Source of the DNA: an uncultured Hyphomicrobium sp.
GTDB taxonomy: Bacteria > Pseudomonadota > Alphaproteobacteria > Rhizobiales > Hyphomicrobiaceae
DNA length: 64,000 nt
Reading direction: 5' to 3'
Assembly: GCA_934555825.1 (NCBI GenBank)
Contig: CAKTFJ010000002.1
Span: forward strand, 310,001-374,000
Under the pieces are notes generated by a model. It was not told the DNA's origin, made no database searches, and was given only the letters and a program-made list of their open reading frames with translations. Position numbers and translations under genes: made by a program. Below are positions 9,292 to 18,246 of this stretch, in pieces. Within the stretch, counting starts at the first letter, position 1. Each line of letters starts with the position of its first letter.

Positions 9292-11070
9292 CTACTGACG
9301 GCGGATGGAGCGCAGCTCTTCGGCGATGCGGGCCGACTGGGACGGCCAGCTTGCCGCCAGCCAATCGTCGGTGCCGAACAGCCAATACCAGAAGCGGTTG
9401 CGGCGGTAGTAGCGCTCGACCGTGACGCGGTGCATCCGCTCGACGGTGCCGGAGAGCGCGTCGAGCATCTCGACGGGCTTCGCGGTTGCCTTCTCCAGGC
9501 TGTCGATGCGCGTCGCGAGGATGCCAAACGCGTTGGCCGCATCCTGCGCTTGGGCGTCGAGGGCAGTGGCGATGGTGTGCTGGTTGCCGTTGACCTTGGC
9601 GAGGCCGATGTGCAGCTCGCTCAGCTCGTTCGAGAACGTTTCGGTCAGCTTACCCACGCCTTCCTGCGTGTTGATGAACTCCAGCGCAAGCGTATCGCGC
9701 ACGGCGGAGAGGCTGTCGCTCACGGTGCCGAGATCTTCGGCGGTCTGGCCGTCGGCGGTCTCGGAGCGGGTTGCGTGCTCGCCGAGTGCGCTTTCGAGAG
9801 CTGAAATGCGTTCGCGCGCTTGGGCGAGATCCTCGGCGGTGGCGGAGCGGCTGGCCTCGATGCGTTCGATCAAGGCGTCGAGATCGATGTCGGGCTGGCG
9901 CGCGAGCGCGTCGAGGAGGGCTTCGTCCGCCGCTTTGGCCCGCTCGCGTTCTTCCTCGACGGCGACTTCGAGTGCCTTGAGCCGGTGGTCCGTCTCGCGC
10001 GAGAGAACAGCGTCTTCGATCACCGCGATCCTCTGCACCAGAGGTGCGAGGTCAGGCCCTGGACGGGAGGCGAGCGCCTCGATGGCGGTGCGTGTCTGCA
10101 CGATCTCTGCCGTCAGCGTGCGCTCGATGGTCGAGAGGCGCTCTTGGATGCGCTCCTGGAATTCACCGTTTGCCGGCGTGCGTGCCGAGAGGAAAGCCTG
10201 TTCCAGGCTCTGCAACCGGTCGCCGAACACCGCCTGGATCTTTTCCTGAGTGAGGCCGCCTGGGCGGGCTGTCGTATCTTCGCGCTGGGCCATAATCTCT
10301 CGCTGCAGGTCTTGCAGCACTCCCGATATTGTTTTTCTTTCGTCTGCCAGTTCGTTCGTCAAATTGCGGATCGACTGCTCAAGGGCGTCGATCCGGGAAT
10401 TCTGAGCCCGCGTATCGGCCACGCCGTTGCCCGCAAGCTCGTGGACGCGCTGGGGCTGCGAAGGGGGCTGAGTGGGCGGCTGGGGCGGCGCGGGGCGGAT
10501 GCGCTCGCGAACGATCTCGTCTTCGAACCCGGATTGCGCGGGCTGTGCCTGAATTCGCCCGAGCAGGCGCTTGAGGCTCGTGAATTCAGCGTCGCTGTCG
10601 AACATCGCGCGGATGATGTCGGTGACGTTGACGGGTGCCTGGCGACGGTAGGCGATCCCGGACGCGAGCCTCAAGACCTCCTCCAGCGCGTCGGTCCGGC
10701 TCGGCAATGTCTTGCCGCTGCCGGGGTCTGCCGGGATTTCAGTCGCGATCACGGTTGCCGCTTCGCGGCGCAGTGCGACTGCGCGGATGCCGCGCGCTTC
10801 GAAAGCCTCGGCGGCTTCTGGAACGCGCGTCAGTGCGTAGATCAGGTGTTCCAGGCGCACTTCGAGCGCGCGATGGGCTGAGGCGACTTCAAAGGCGTGA
10901 TTGCAGCAATCGAGCGCGGTCTGATCGACCCAGATGGGGCCACTGCGTGCGTTTGCTCCCGATCTTGCTCGCGATGGAGGCGAGAAGACCTCTCCGCCGT
11001 GTGGGATTGCCAGATCCGACGGCGCCGCTTGAGGCGTTCTCAGATCCAGATCGTCGCCACGATAACTCAT
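9292..11070 (-). CDS. Clp N-terminal-domain protein with long coiled coil
   Basis: This is a 592-residue protein without AAA+ modules. Residues about 50-112 (ALDCCNHAFEVASAHRALEVRLEHLIYAL) and about 123-175 look like the two four-helix repeats of the ClpA/ClpC N-domain. A Pro/Gln-rich linker (about 190-215) follows, then a coiled coil of some 320 residues (Glu/Arg/Leu rich), and a C-terminal aromatic segment (NRFWYWLFGTDDWL) that could touch the membrane. No Walker motifs are visible, so it cannot unfold proteins itself. It might act as an adaptor, a substrate collector or a structural protein. The ATG at 11070 is the only good start. Its promoter region is shared with the divergent TIGR02301 gene. 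Confidence 0.75.
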   Translation of the reverse strand: MSYRGDDLDLRTPQAAPSDLAIPHGGEVFSPPSRARSGANARSGPIWVDQTALDCCNHAFEVASAHRALEVRLEHLIYALTRVPEAAEAFEARGIRAVALRREAATVIATEIPADPGSGKTLPSRTDALEEVLRLASGIAYRRQAPVNVTDIIRAMFDSDAEFTSLKRLLGRIQAQPAQSGFEDEIVRERIRPAPPQPPTQPPSQPQRVHELAGNGVADTRAQNSRIDALEQSIRNLTNELADERKTISGVLQDLQREIMAQREDTTARPGGLTQEKIQAVFGDRLQSLEQAFLSARTPANGEFQERIQERLSTIERTLTAEIVQTRTAIEALASRPGPDLAPLVQRIAVIEDAVLSRETDHRLKALEVAVEEERERAKAADEALLDALARQPDIDLDALIERIEASRSATAEDLAQARERISALESALGEHATRSETADGQTAEDLGTVSDSLSAVRDTLALEFINTQEGVGKLTETFSNELSELHIGLAKVNGNQHTIATALDAQAQDAANAFGILATRIDSLEKATAKPVEMLDALSGTVERMHRVTVERYYRRNRFWYWLFGTDDWLAASWPSQSARIAEELRSIRRQ

Positions 11071-11350
11071 CCCACTCTACTCCCCGTTACGCACTACCGG
11101 CGGGGCAACCCCCAACTCCAGTTTGCCGGAACTCAGGCCACATGTCCGGTCGGATCGACGTCCGCCGGGCGCCTGTGCGTATCCCCGCCTGGAGGATAGC
11201 CTGTTCCTGGCCGTGCGGCGAGGGGGAGCTGACGAGCGCGGCAAACGTGGTAAATGCAGAGAAATTGCCGTGTTGGCACGCGCGGTTCACACAACCATCC
11301 GGCGGTCAGAATCGGTGCTAAACTCGGGACTTAGACGAGAGCGGAAGCTG

Positions 11351-11812
11351 ATGCAGGTCCTCAAAGTGCCGTCCCTTTTTTCTTCCGAGACCTGCCCGCG
11401 CCGCGCCGGCGGGCGGTCGGCGCGTGTCGCGCTAAGGGTTGCTGCGGTGCTTCTCGGCACTTGGGCTTTCGCGCTAACGGGTGCCGGTTCTGTCCGGGCG
11501 CAGGCCGCCGATACGAAGCCTTACGACGAGCAGCTCCTTCGGCTCGCAGAGATCCTGGGCGCGGTTCACTATCTGCGGGAGCTATGCAGCGCTAACGATG
11601 GCCAGCTCTGGCGCGACCGGATGAAGGAGCTTCTCGATACCGAGGGGGCGACGGCGTTGAGGCGCGCGCGTCTCACGCGAAGCTTCAACCAGGGCTATCG
11701 CAGCTATCGGCGCACATATGCAACGTGTACGCCGACGGCGCAGTCTTCCATCGAGCGATTTCTGGCGGAAGGAATCGAGATCGGGGACGGACTTGTGAAG
11801 AACGTGCGCTAA
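11351..11812 (+). CDS. TIGR02301 family exported protein
   Basis: This small secreted protein of unknown role is typical of Rhizobiales. The ATG at 11351 starts a 153-residue product: a basic N-terminus, a hydrophobic stretch (VALRVAAVLLGTWAFALTGAG) and a likely signal-peptidase site near VRAQAA. The mature part has the family core YDEQLLRLAEILGAVHYLRELC, then WRDRMKELLDTEGA and FNQGYRSYRRTYATC. Two Cys residues may form a disulfide in the periplasm. The longer open frame from 11123 is rejected because it puts 76 unrelated residues before the signal peptide. It is divergent from the Clp-N gene. Confidence 0.85.
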   Translation: MQVLKVPSLFSSETCPRRAGGRSARVALRVAAVLLGTWAFALTGAGSVRAQAADTKPYDEQLLRLAEILGAVHYLRELCSANDGQLWRDRMKELLDTEGATALRRARLTRSFNQGYRSYRRTYATCTPTAQSSIERFLAEGIEIGDGLVKNVR

Positions 11813-12046
11813 CTTTGACGGCTTGCGGGACTGCGTAGCGTTTGAAGCGATATGCGCGAAATCGTTCCGTTATCGTATTGATATTTGGCTAACAATAATC
11901 AACGTCACGCTGGCGAGTTTACTGTGAATTGTCTAAGCATCTGGTCGGGCACTCGCTGCGTGCTAGGTGTACGCTCGGGATTGCAGAGAGAGTCGCGAGG
12001 CGAGGGGGCCCGTGTCTCGCCTTAGACTTCTGGGGGAAGGACCGAC

Positions 12047-12295
12047 ATGACAGCGCATATCGATCTGAAATCATCTGAGGATCTCAGCTTTCGCGCCCTG
12101 AGCCTCATTCTGGCGGCGTGGGACGAAGGCACCGAGAGCGGCGTGGCGCCCGAGCAGATGGCTTATGCCGCGCTGTTCACCGCGCTGACGGATCTCGTTT
12201 CGCTTTACGGCGAAGACGCCGTGAAGAAGCTCGCCTGTGGGCTCGAGCAGCGGATCGACCTGGGCGAATTCACGCTCGACCGAAATCTGCAGTAA
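12047..12295 (+). CDS. Small conserved hypothetical protein
   Basis: This 82-residue acidic protein has a clean start: GGGGGAAGGA lies just upstream of the ATG at 12047. The sequence (LKSSEDLSFRALSLILAAWDEG, then MAYAALFTALTDLVSLYGEDAVKKLA) predicts an all-helical soluble protein with no membrane segment. I do not recognise a function. A hairpin AGGCGAG/CTCGCCT (11998-12022) lies in the probable leader. It is separated from both neighbours and is likely to be a single-gene unit. Confidence 0.75.
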   Translation: MTAHIDLKSSEDLSFRALSLILAAWDEGTESGVAPEQMAYAALFTALTDLVSLYGEDAVKKLACGLEQRIDLGEFTLDRNLQ

Positions 12296-12370
12296 GCGCG
12301 GGACTGCGGTCTGGCCGCTAAGCGACGGCATTTGTCGTAAAAGCGCGCTGTGCATGAGCCAGTTCGGTGG

Positions 12371-13033
12371 TCAGGCCTGAAGCCAAGCCACCGCCAACTC
12401 GCCGATGAGCAATCCGCCGATCACGATCAGCAGGGCTCCTGCGACGAGGTTTGTATAGGCGAGGTGCACTGGGCTGAAGCGGTGGCGTAGACGGCCGATC
12501 AGGTGTGAGAGGCCAAGCCACCACATCAGGCTTCCTCCCATGATCGCCGCCACCATGGTGAGCGCGTCGACGACGCTGTCAACATCCACAAATGTCGAGA
12601 CGCCGCCGAAGATCGCAAACAGGCCCAGCACCGCGGCAGGATTGGTGATGGTGAGAAAGAACGTCTTCGGAATATCCCAGGCGTAGTCGCGCAGTGTGGC
12701 GGAGCCATCGACCTCTGCCTCAACGGTCGCGATGATGGGGGGCGCCAGATAGAGTTTTATCCCGACCAAAACGAGCGCCAAGCCACCCACGATCTGGATT
12801 GTCTGGCGGTGATATTCGATGGCGCCCGAGATCGCGCCGACGCCGAGGCTTGCGAACAGTGCGATCAGCCCATCGCCCAACGTCGCGCCGATGCCGGCGG
12901 CGACCCCGCCCCAAAAGCCGCGCTCGATGGCGCGTTGAATGCAGAGCACGTTGACGGGGCCGACGGGAGCCGCGACAAGCACCCCAATGACGATGCCGAC
13001 GGGGATGATGAAGAGATTAGGCACTAGCTGCAT
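12371..13033 (-). CDS. LysE family exporter
   Basis: This inner-membrane protein of the LysE/RhtB superfamily exports amino acids or small polar compounds; the substrate cannot be told. The 220-residue product starts at ATG 13033 (MQLVPNLFIIPVGIVIGV) and shows about six hydrophobic segments. The family signature APVGPVNVLCIQRAIERGFWGG is in the first helix pair, with NPAAVLGLFAIFGG in the middle. The 17 extra residues of the longer open frame are not typical. It converges with the small gene at 12047 and is divergent from the exported protein gene at 13132. Confidence 0.88.
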   Translation of the reverse strand: MQLVPNLFIIPVGIVIGVLVAAPVGPVNVLCIQRAIERGFWGGVAAGIGATLGDGLIALFASLGVGAISGAIEYHRQTIQIVGGLALVLVGIKLYLAPPIIATVEAEVDGSATLRDYAWDIPKTFFLTITNPAAVLGLFAIFGGVSTFVDVDSVVDALTMVAAIMGGSLMWWLGLSHLIGRLRHRFSPVHLAYTNLVAGALLIVIGGLLIGELAVAWLQA

Positions 13034-13131
13034 GTGCGCCACCACGGCGACAGCGCTTGATCGAAGTCCGGCATTGCACCTCAAATGGGAGACCCGGTTC
13101 TCCGGGTCATGGAAGGGGACGCGAGCGTTTT

Positions 13132-13923
13132 ATGACACATGATACGCAGCGGTCTGATTTCGAGGGGACGCGATACGCTCATTTCGCGCGGCCTGCGACA
13201 CGCGCTTCGTGCGCAGCCGCGCTGGCGCAGTTTGCCGCACGATGCTCCGCGCCGTTGGCAGCATTTCGACCGACTGCGCTCGGCCGAGCGATCTGCCGGA
13301 TGTGGCGACCGGGCTGGATCGGCACTCTAGCTTCGGCCCTATTGGTAGCGGTGGCCCTCGATGTTGTCCATGGCGATGGCCTCTCATCTCGTGCGGTTGC
13401 CGCCGAGCCAACGGCCCTTGCTGCACAGAAAGGCGCCGTGGCGAAAGAACGGGCATTTCACGGCGAGCTCCCGGAAAGCGTGATCGAGATGCGAGAAGAA
13501 ATTCTGGCCGCGATCCATGCGGGTGCTTTGGACGATTTGGACAAAGCCGCCCAATGGAGCGAGGCGAGGAGCGGCAGGCCGGTCGACTTCGGTGTTGGAC
13601 CCGATGGCGACCACGTGAGCCATTGGAAGCGTCTTTCGGGGGATGGCGCGGGGCTTGAGGTGCTTGCCATTGCAGCCAACCTCCTGGCGTTGCCGTCGGC
13701 GCGGCTCGCGATCGGCAAAGATCCGGAAAACACGTTCGTATATGTCTGGCCGTATCTCGCCGAGTTGCCGGGAGATACGCTGACGCCGACGGAAACGGTC
13801 GATCTTTTGCGTCTTGTTCCGGCCGAGACAGCGGAGGCGATCCGTAAGGGCGGAAAGTGGCTCTGGTGGCGGATTGCGATTGCAGCCGATGGAACTTGGC
13901 TGGTGTTTCGGCGCTACGAGTAG
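13132..13923 (+). CDS. Hypothetical envelope protein
   Basis: This 263-residue product starts at ATG 13132. The first 60 residues are Arg/Ala rich, then comes one hydrophobic helix (GWIGTLASALLVAVALDVV, about residues 61-80) that may serve as signal anchor. The rest (from about residue 100) is a soluble domain beginning LPESVIEMREEILAAIHAGALDDL, with a C-terminal KWLWWRIAIAADGTWLVFRRYE. An internal start closer to the membrane helix (MWRPGW) is possible. I recognise no catalytic motif. The reading frame is coherent and the C-terminal domain looks well folded, so it is probably a real periplasmic or membrane-attached protein. Confidence 0.65.
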   Translation: MTHDTQRSDFEGTRYAHFARPATRASCAAALAQFAARCSAPLAAFRPTALGRAICRMWRPGWIGTLASALLVAVALDVVHGDGLSSRAVAAEPTALAAQKGAVAKERAFHGELPESVIEMREEILAAIHAGALDDLDKAAQWSEARSGRPVDFGVGPDGDHVSHWKRLSGDGAGLEVLAIAANLLALPSARLAIGKDPENTFVYVWPYLAELPGDTLTPTETVDLLRLVPAETAEAIRKGGKWLWWRIAIAADGTWLVFRRYE

Positions 13924-14097
13924 GTGAGGCGCCGCTTATCGAGGTGAGGGTCATTCTGGAACGAGATATTTCCCATAAAATTCAACCGCGTTCTGCTGCG
14001 GCGTGTCGGCGGGTGGAAGGTTGAGCAAAGTGGGCCTATGTTCGGGGTGATCTCCTCGCCGGGGTGTTGCGGTTCGGTTGTTAGTTAGAGGTTTGTG

Positions 14098-14940
14098 ATG
14101 ATGTCGGGTGTTCGCGTTTCTGCGTTGGTTCTCGGTGCGGGATTTCTGATGGTCGGGAGTGCAGCTCCCGTTTCGGCGCAGGGGCTCAGTCAGTACGGCA
14201 TGTGGGGCAGCAGCCCGCCCACCAGCCGGTCCCCGTCGTTTCTCGGAGCGGCGCCGGCAGCGCCTCAGGCGGGGCGCGGCCTCGAACTGGCGCAGGGCGG
14301 CGGCCGTCCATCCATAAGTCCGAAGTCGCCCAAGCGCGTTTCCTTCGACAACAGGTTCGAGCCGGGCTCGGTGGTGATCGATACCGCGGGCCGCAAGCTC
14401 TACTACACGCTCTCGCACAACAGCGCGTATGTGTATCCGGTCGCCGTTGGGCGTCAGGGCTTCACGTGGACAGGCATGGAGCGCGTGTCGCGTATCCAGA
14501 GCTGGCCCGATTGGCATCCGCCGGCGGAAATGCGCCGCCGCGATCCGCGTCTGCCGGTCAAGATGACGGGCGGTGTGCGCAATCCGCTCGGCGCGAAGGC
14601 GATCTATCTCGGCAATACGCTCTATCGCATCCACGGCACCAATGAGACGCGCTCCATCGGTACGGCGTCCTCGTCGGGCTGTTTCCGGATGCATAACGGG
14701 CACGTCGTGCATCTGGCAGGTCTCGTCGATGCGGGAGCGCCGGTTTATGTGATGCGCAGTCTTCCGAAGTCCGGGCCGGCTGTGCCGCCGGGTGGGGCGA
14801 AGCCGCCGCAGCCGACCGTGCAGGAGGCGTCCGTCGAGAGCGCGGCTCCAACAACCGCAGAGGATGCAGATGCGGGTGCCGTGGAGAGCGGCGCCGGGGC
14901 TTCCGAACCGGCAGAGACGGCGGACGATCAGGCGATCTAA
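14098..14940 (+). CDS. L,D-transpeptidase (YkuD domain)
   Basis: This exported enzyme makes 3-3 cross-links in peptidoglycan or attaches proteins to it. The signal peptide is residues about 1-29, ending VSAQG. A low-complexity linker follows, and the YkuD domain begins near VIDTAGRKLYYTL (about residue 95). The active site is intact: HGTNE and then SSSGCFRMHN with the nucleophile Cys. A Pro/Ala/Glu-rich tail of about 60 residues follows. GTG at 14095 directly precedes ATG 14098 and ATG 14101, so the exact start is open by a codon or two. Length 280 aa suits the rhizobial YkuD proteins. Confidence 0.93.
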   Translation: MMSGVRVSALVLGAGFLMVGSAAPVSAQGLSQYGMWGSSPPTSRSPSFLGAAPAAPQAGRGLELAQGGGRPSISPKSPKRVSFDNRFEPGSVVIDTAGRKLYYTLSHNSAYVYPVAVGRQGFTWTGMERVSRIQSWPDWHPPAEMRRRDPRLPVKMTGGVRNPLGAKAIYLGNTLYRIHGTNETRSIGTASSSGCFRMHNGHVVHLAGLVDAGAPVYVMRSLPKSGPAVPPGGAKPPQPTVQEASVESAAPTTAEDADAGAVESGAGASEPAETADDQAI

Positions 14941-15195
14941 CGTGGCCTGACGGGTTCATTATTTCTGGACGAGGCGGTGATCTGCCTCGTCCATTTCGCG
15001 TATCGAGTGGGGCTGCTGTGGCGGAGCGGTGTCGCTTCGTCCGGATCTTCCGGGCGGGCGATGGACGGCCGCCGCAATCCGGTGGTACGCGGCAGCCAAG
15101 TGCAATAAGCTGCGATTCTGACCACCTCGCGGGCCGCAGTCCGCCGGGATAAGTCGCGCAGACAGCGCTTATCGCAACATACGAGGTCAGGACAC

Positions 15196-16680
15196 ATGAG
15201 CAATAACGCGATCTCCCTCGAGCTTCTGGCCTTCAACCTGAAGCTGCTCGGCCGACAGCGCCGCAAGAACATCTTGATCAGTGCAGGACGCCGCGAAGAC
15301 AAGAAGCGGATGCTGGCCGCGGTTCGGCGCATCCTCACGCTCGATGTCGAACTCTACGCAACGCCGGGCACCTACCGCTTCTTCAAGGAGAACGGTATCG
15401 ACAGCATCGAGATCCACAAGATCACTGACGGCCGCTCGCCGAACATTCTCTCGTTCCTCAAGGCCAACCGCTTCGATCTCGTCATCAACGTGCTGACGGG
15501 CGACGAGGACTACGACGAAGGCTCGGATGCCCGGCTCATCCGGAAGCTCTCGATCGAGAACGGTATTCCGCTGATCACGGACGCGGACGTCGGCATTGCG
15601 ACGCTCGAACAGATCATCATCGACGCGGAGCGGGGCACCTACCGCTATCGCCTGGCTGACGACAGCGAGCCTTGGAACTTGCGCTTGCGCTTCCTTGCAG
15701 CGGCGGAGCAGCACGGCGGGCTTGCGAACCACCATGCGCACTTCGACAAGGCCTATCTGATTACGCACGAGAACCTGCGCCTTAGCCAAGTCGACATGCA
15801 GAAAAAGTGGGAACTCTACCGCTATCTCAAGGAGAACTACACGCACGACGATCTCGTGGAGCGGATCAGCCGTGGCCTGGAAATGATGATCCAGCAGGGC
15901 GTCACCTACTGCCGCACCATGGTGGACGCGGATAGCACGGTGGGGCTGCTGCCGATCAAGGCCGCGATGGACGTGAAGAAGCGCTATGCGGACCGCATTC
16001 ATTTCGAGGTCGGTGTGCAGCCCCTGCAGGGCGTGCTCGATCCCGCATCGTTCGCGCAATATGCGGAAGCGTGCGAGCTTGCGGATTATTGCGGCGGCTT
16101 GCCCTCGCGCGACCGGCCGACGCCGGAAAAGCATCTCGACGTGATCCTTTCGCTTGCCAAGAAGCTCGGCAAGCCGGTGGATGTTCATATCGACCAGGAG
16201 AACAACCCACTCGAAAACGAGACGGAGCTGCTGGCCGAGAAGACCATCGAGCACGGGATGCAGGGGCGCGTGTTCGGCGTGCATGCGATCTCGCTTTCTG
16301 CGAAAGAAGACCGCGAGCAGGATCGCATCATCGAGAAGGTCAAAGAGGCCGATCTCGGTATCATCATCTGCCCGTCGGCCGCCCTCAGCATGAAGCAGCT
16401 TCCGATGTCGGGCCCGCTGCACAACTCCATTGCGCCCTACGTCAAGCTTCGCGAAGCGGGGGTGCGCTGCTACCTCGGCGTCGACAACGTGCACGATCTC
16501 TTCATGCCGATGGTGGATGGCGATATCTGGACGGAATGCCGGATGCTGATGGAAGCGACGCGCTTCTACGACATCGACGCTGTAGCGGAGTGGGCCTGCG
16601 CCAAGCCGATTACCGCTATGGCGGGCGTGGGCGCGATGGACGAAGCGGTGCCCGCTAAGAAGCGCGCCGCCGGGGCTTGA
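15196..16680 (+). CDS. MGS-like domain fused to cytosine-deaminase-like amidohydrolase
   Basis: This is a 494-residue two-domain protein. Residues about 22-140 look like the methylglyoxal-synthase-type domain at the C-terminus of CarB, which binds UMP/IMP there: ATPGTYRFF at 55-63 (phosphate-binding loop) and DLVINVLTGDEDYDEGSD then IRK. Residues about 165-490 form an amidohydrolase close to CodA/AtzC: metal motif HAH at 180-182, Gln278 (VGVQPLQG), His331, His363 and Asp430 (GVDNVHD). In CodA the His motif reads HCDE; here it is HIDQ, so Gln334 replaces the catalytic Glu. The gene precedes ygfZ and tag. A nucleotide-regulated pyrimidine or pterin-ring hydrolase is possible, but the substrate is unknown. 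Confidence 0.85.
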   Translation: MSNNAISLELLAFNLKLLGRQRRKNILISAGRREDKKRMLAAVRRILTLDVELYATPGTYRFFKENGIDSIEIHKITDGRSPNILSFLKANRFDLVINVLTGDEDYDEGSDARLIRKLSIENGIPLITDADVGIATLEQIIIDAERGTYRYRLADDSEPWNLRLRFLAAAEQHGGLANHHAHFDKAYLITHENLRLSQVDMQKKWELYRYLKENYTHDDLVERISRGLEMMIQQGVTYCRTMVDADSTVGLLPIKAAMDVKKRYADRIHFEVGVQPLQGVLDPASFAQYAEACELADYCGGLPSRDRPTPEKHLDVILSLAKKLGKPVDVHIDQENNPLENETELLAEKTIEHGMQGRVFGVHAISLSAKEDREQDRIIEKVKEADLGIIICPSAALSMKQLPMSGPLHNSIAPYVKLREAGVRCYLGVDNVHDLFMPMVDGDIWTECRMLMEATRFYDIDAVAEWACAKPITAMAGVGAMDEAVPAKKRAAGA

Positions 16681-16731
16681 TGACAGGCGGCAGCACCGCA
16701 GGACGTGGAGTGCCCAAGAGGGGCGGTCGTC

Positions 16732-17619
16732 ATGACGTATGCGACACTTCTGGAAGACCGAGGGTTCGTTTCTGTCACGGGACCGGACGCGGAGAAGCTG
16801 CTTGGCGGCCTGATCACGAACGAGATGTCGGTGCTCGACGCGGCTCCCGCGCTCTATGCGGCGCTGCTCGCTCCGCAGGGTAAGATCTTGTTCGATTTTT
16901 TCGTGGTGAAGACGGCGGACGGGTTTCTGCTCGATACGCTTCGCGAGCGGGCGGGCGAACTCGCAAAACGCCTTGCTATGTACAAGCTGCGTGCGGATGT
17001 CGATATCCGCGAGGTGTCGGCGGACTTCGTTGTGGGCGCCGTTTGGGACGGCGCGCCTGCGCCGCAGGATGGAGTGTCGTTCGGTGTGCAAGTGTACGCC
17101 GATCCGCGTCTTGCGCCTCTGGGCTACCGTTTGATCGCGCGCGCTGGGACGACTGGTTCCGATGTTGCTGCCGCTGTGGGTGGCGTGGAAACCTCTTCCG
17201 GTGCGTACCACGCGCACCGCATCGGGCTTGGCGTGCCGGAAGGCGGGCGCGACTTCGCATTCGGTGATACGTTTCCGCACGAGGCCTTGCTGGATCAGCT
17301 CAACGGCGTTTCCTTCACCAAGGGTTGCTTTGTGGGGCAGGAGGTGGTGTCGCGGATGCAGCACCGCACGACGGTCAGAAAGCGCGTGGTGACTGTGGTG
17401 GCGGATGCAGCGTTGCCGACGGAGCCTGTGCCGATTTCTATCGGCACGGTCGAAATCGGACGGCTCGGGTCTGTCGCCGGATTGCGCGGGCTCGCACTTG
17501 TGCGTATCGACCGTGTGGCGGAAGCGAACCGCGACGGCATTTCGCTAACAGCGGGCGGCGTGACCGTACGTGCCGAAGTGCCGGCGTTTGCGACGTTCCG
17601 CATCGAGGCCGCCGCATGA
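16732..17619 (+). CDS. ygfZ: YgfZ/CAF17-type Fe-S cluster assembly protein
   Basis: This folate-binding protein of the GcvT fold helps maintain certain [4Fe-4S] enzymes. The decisive motif is KGCFVGQEVV with the conserved Cys (about residue 198). The N-terminal RGFVSVTGPDAEKLLGGLITNEM and PQGKILFDFFV also fit. The ATG at 16732 is preceded by AAGAGGGG and gives 295 residues; the open frame extends nine codons upstream without support. The stop overlaps the tag start in an ATGA, so the two are translationally coupled. It lies 51 bp after the MGS-amidohydrolase gene and probably shares its transcript. Confidence 0.93.
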   Translation: MTYATLLEDRGFVSVTGPDAEKLLGGLITNEMSVLDAAPALYAALLAPQGKILFDFFVVKTADGFLLDTLRERAGELAKRLAMYKLRADVDIREVSADFVVGAVWDGAPAPQDGVSFGVQVYADPRLAPLGYRLIARAGTTGSDVAAAVGGVETSSGAYHAHRIGLGVPEGGRDFAFGDTFPHEALLDQLNGVSFTKGCFVGQEVVSRMQHRTTVRKRVVTVVADAALPTEPVPISIGTVEIGRLGSVAGLRGLALVRIDRVAEANRDGISLTAGGVTVRAEVPAFATFRIEAAA

Positions 17620-18236
17620 CATCGCGCAAAGTCGAGGTGCAGATCGAGCGATGCCCGTGGGTCGGGATCGACGATCCGCTCTATGCGCGCTATCACGACG
17701 AGGAATGGGGTGTGCCACACGCTGACGACGTGCGGCTGTTCGAGAAGCTCGTGTTCGAAGGATTTCAAGCCGGGCTCTCGTGGATCACGATCCTAAAAAA
17801 GCGCGACAATTTCCGGCGTGCGTTTCACGGGTTCGATGCTGCGCGCATTGCGCGCTACACGGAGCGTGACGTTGCTCGACTGATGGCGGATGCGGGTATC
17901 GTGCGCAATCGCTTGAAGATCGAGGCGACCATCGACAACGCTAAGGCGTATCTCAAGCTGAGGGAAACGCAGACGCTCGCATCGTTTCTTTGGAAGGGGG
18001 TGGACGGCAAGGCGGGGGCTCATCGCCATGCCGCATTCGGCGACGTGCCGGCCGCGACCGATGGTTCCAAGCGGCTTTCGAAGGCGTTGAAAGGCGCAGG
18101 TTTCCGCTTCGTCGGTCCGACGACGGTCTATGCTTTCATGCAAGCGACAGGGATGGTGAACGATCATCTCGTGGGCTGTCCGCGTCATGCGGTGTGTGCA
18201 AAGCTGCAGGCTGCATTCGTTCCGCCGCAGGTTTGA
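17616..18236 (+). CDS. tag: DNA-3-methyladenine glycosylase I
   Basis: This base-excision enzyme removes 3-methyladenine from alkylated DNA. The 206-residue product has the zinc-binding residues Cys in ERCPWVG and the C-terminal CPRHAVC, the substrate-pocket segment YHDEEWGVP, and FEGFQAGLSWITILKKRDNFRRAF. All are family hallmarks. The start is the ATG at 17616, overlapping the ygfZ stop by the ATGA arrangement; the open frame runs much further upstream but only inside ygfZ. An HD-hydrolase gene follows 10 bp later. Confidence 0.96.
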   Translation: MTSRKVEVQIERCPWVGIDDPLYARYHDEEWGVPHADDVRLFEKLVFEGFQAGLSWITILKKRDNFRRAFHGFDAARIARYTERDVARLMADAGIVRNRLKIEATIDNAKAYLKLRETQTLASFLWKGVDGKAGAHRHAAFGDVPAATDGSKRLSKALKGAGFRFVGPTTVYAFMQATGMVNDHLVGCPRHAVCAKLQAAFVPPQV

Positions 18237-18246
18237 CGACCACGAT

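Noticed and set aside
15187..17364. 725-codon open frame on the minus strand
   Set aside because: It is antisense to the MGS-amidohydrolase and ygfZ genes, His/Arg-rich, without domain or start signals; a shadow of high-GC codon bias.
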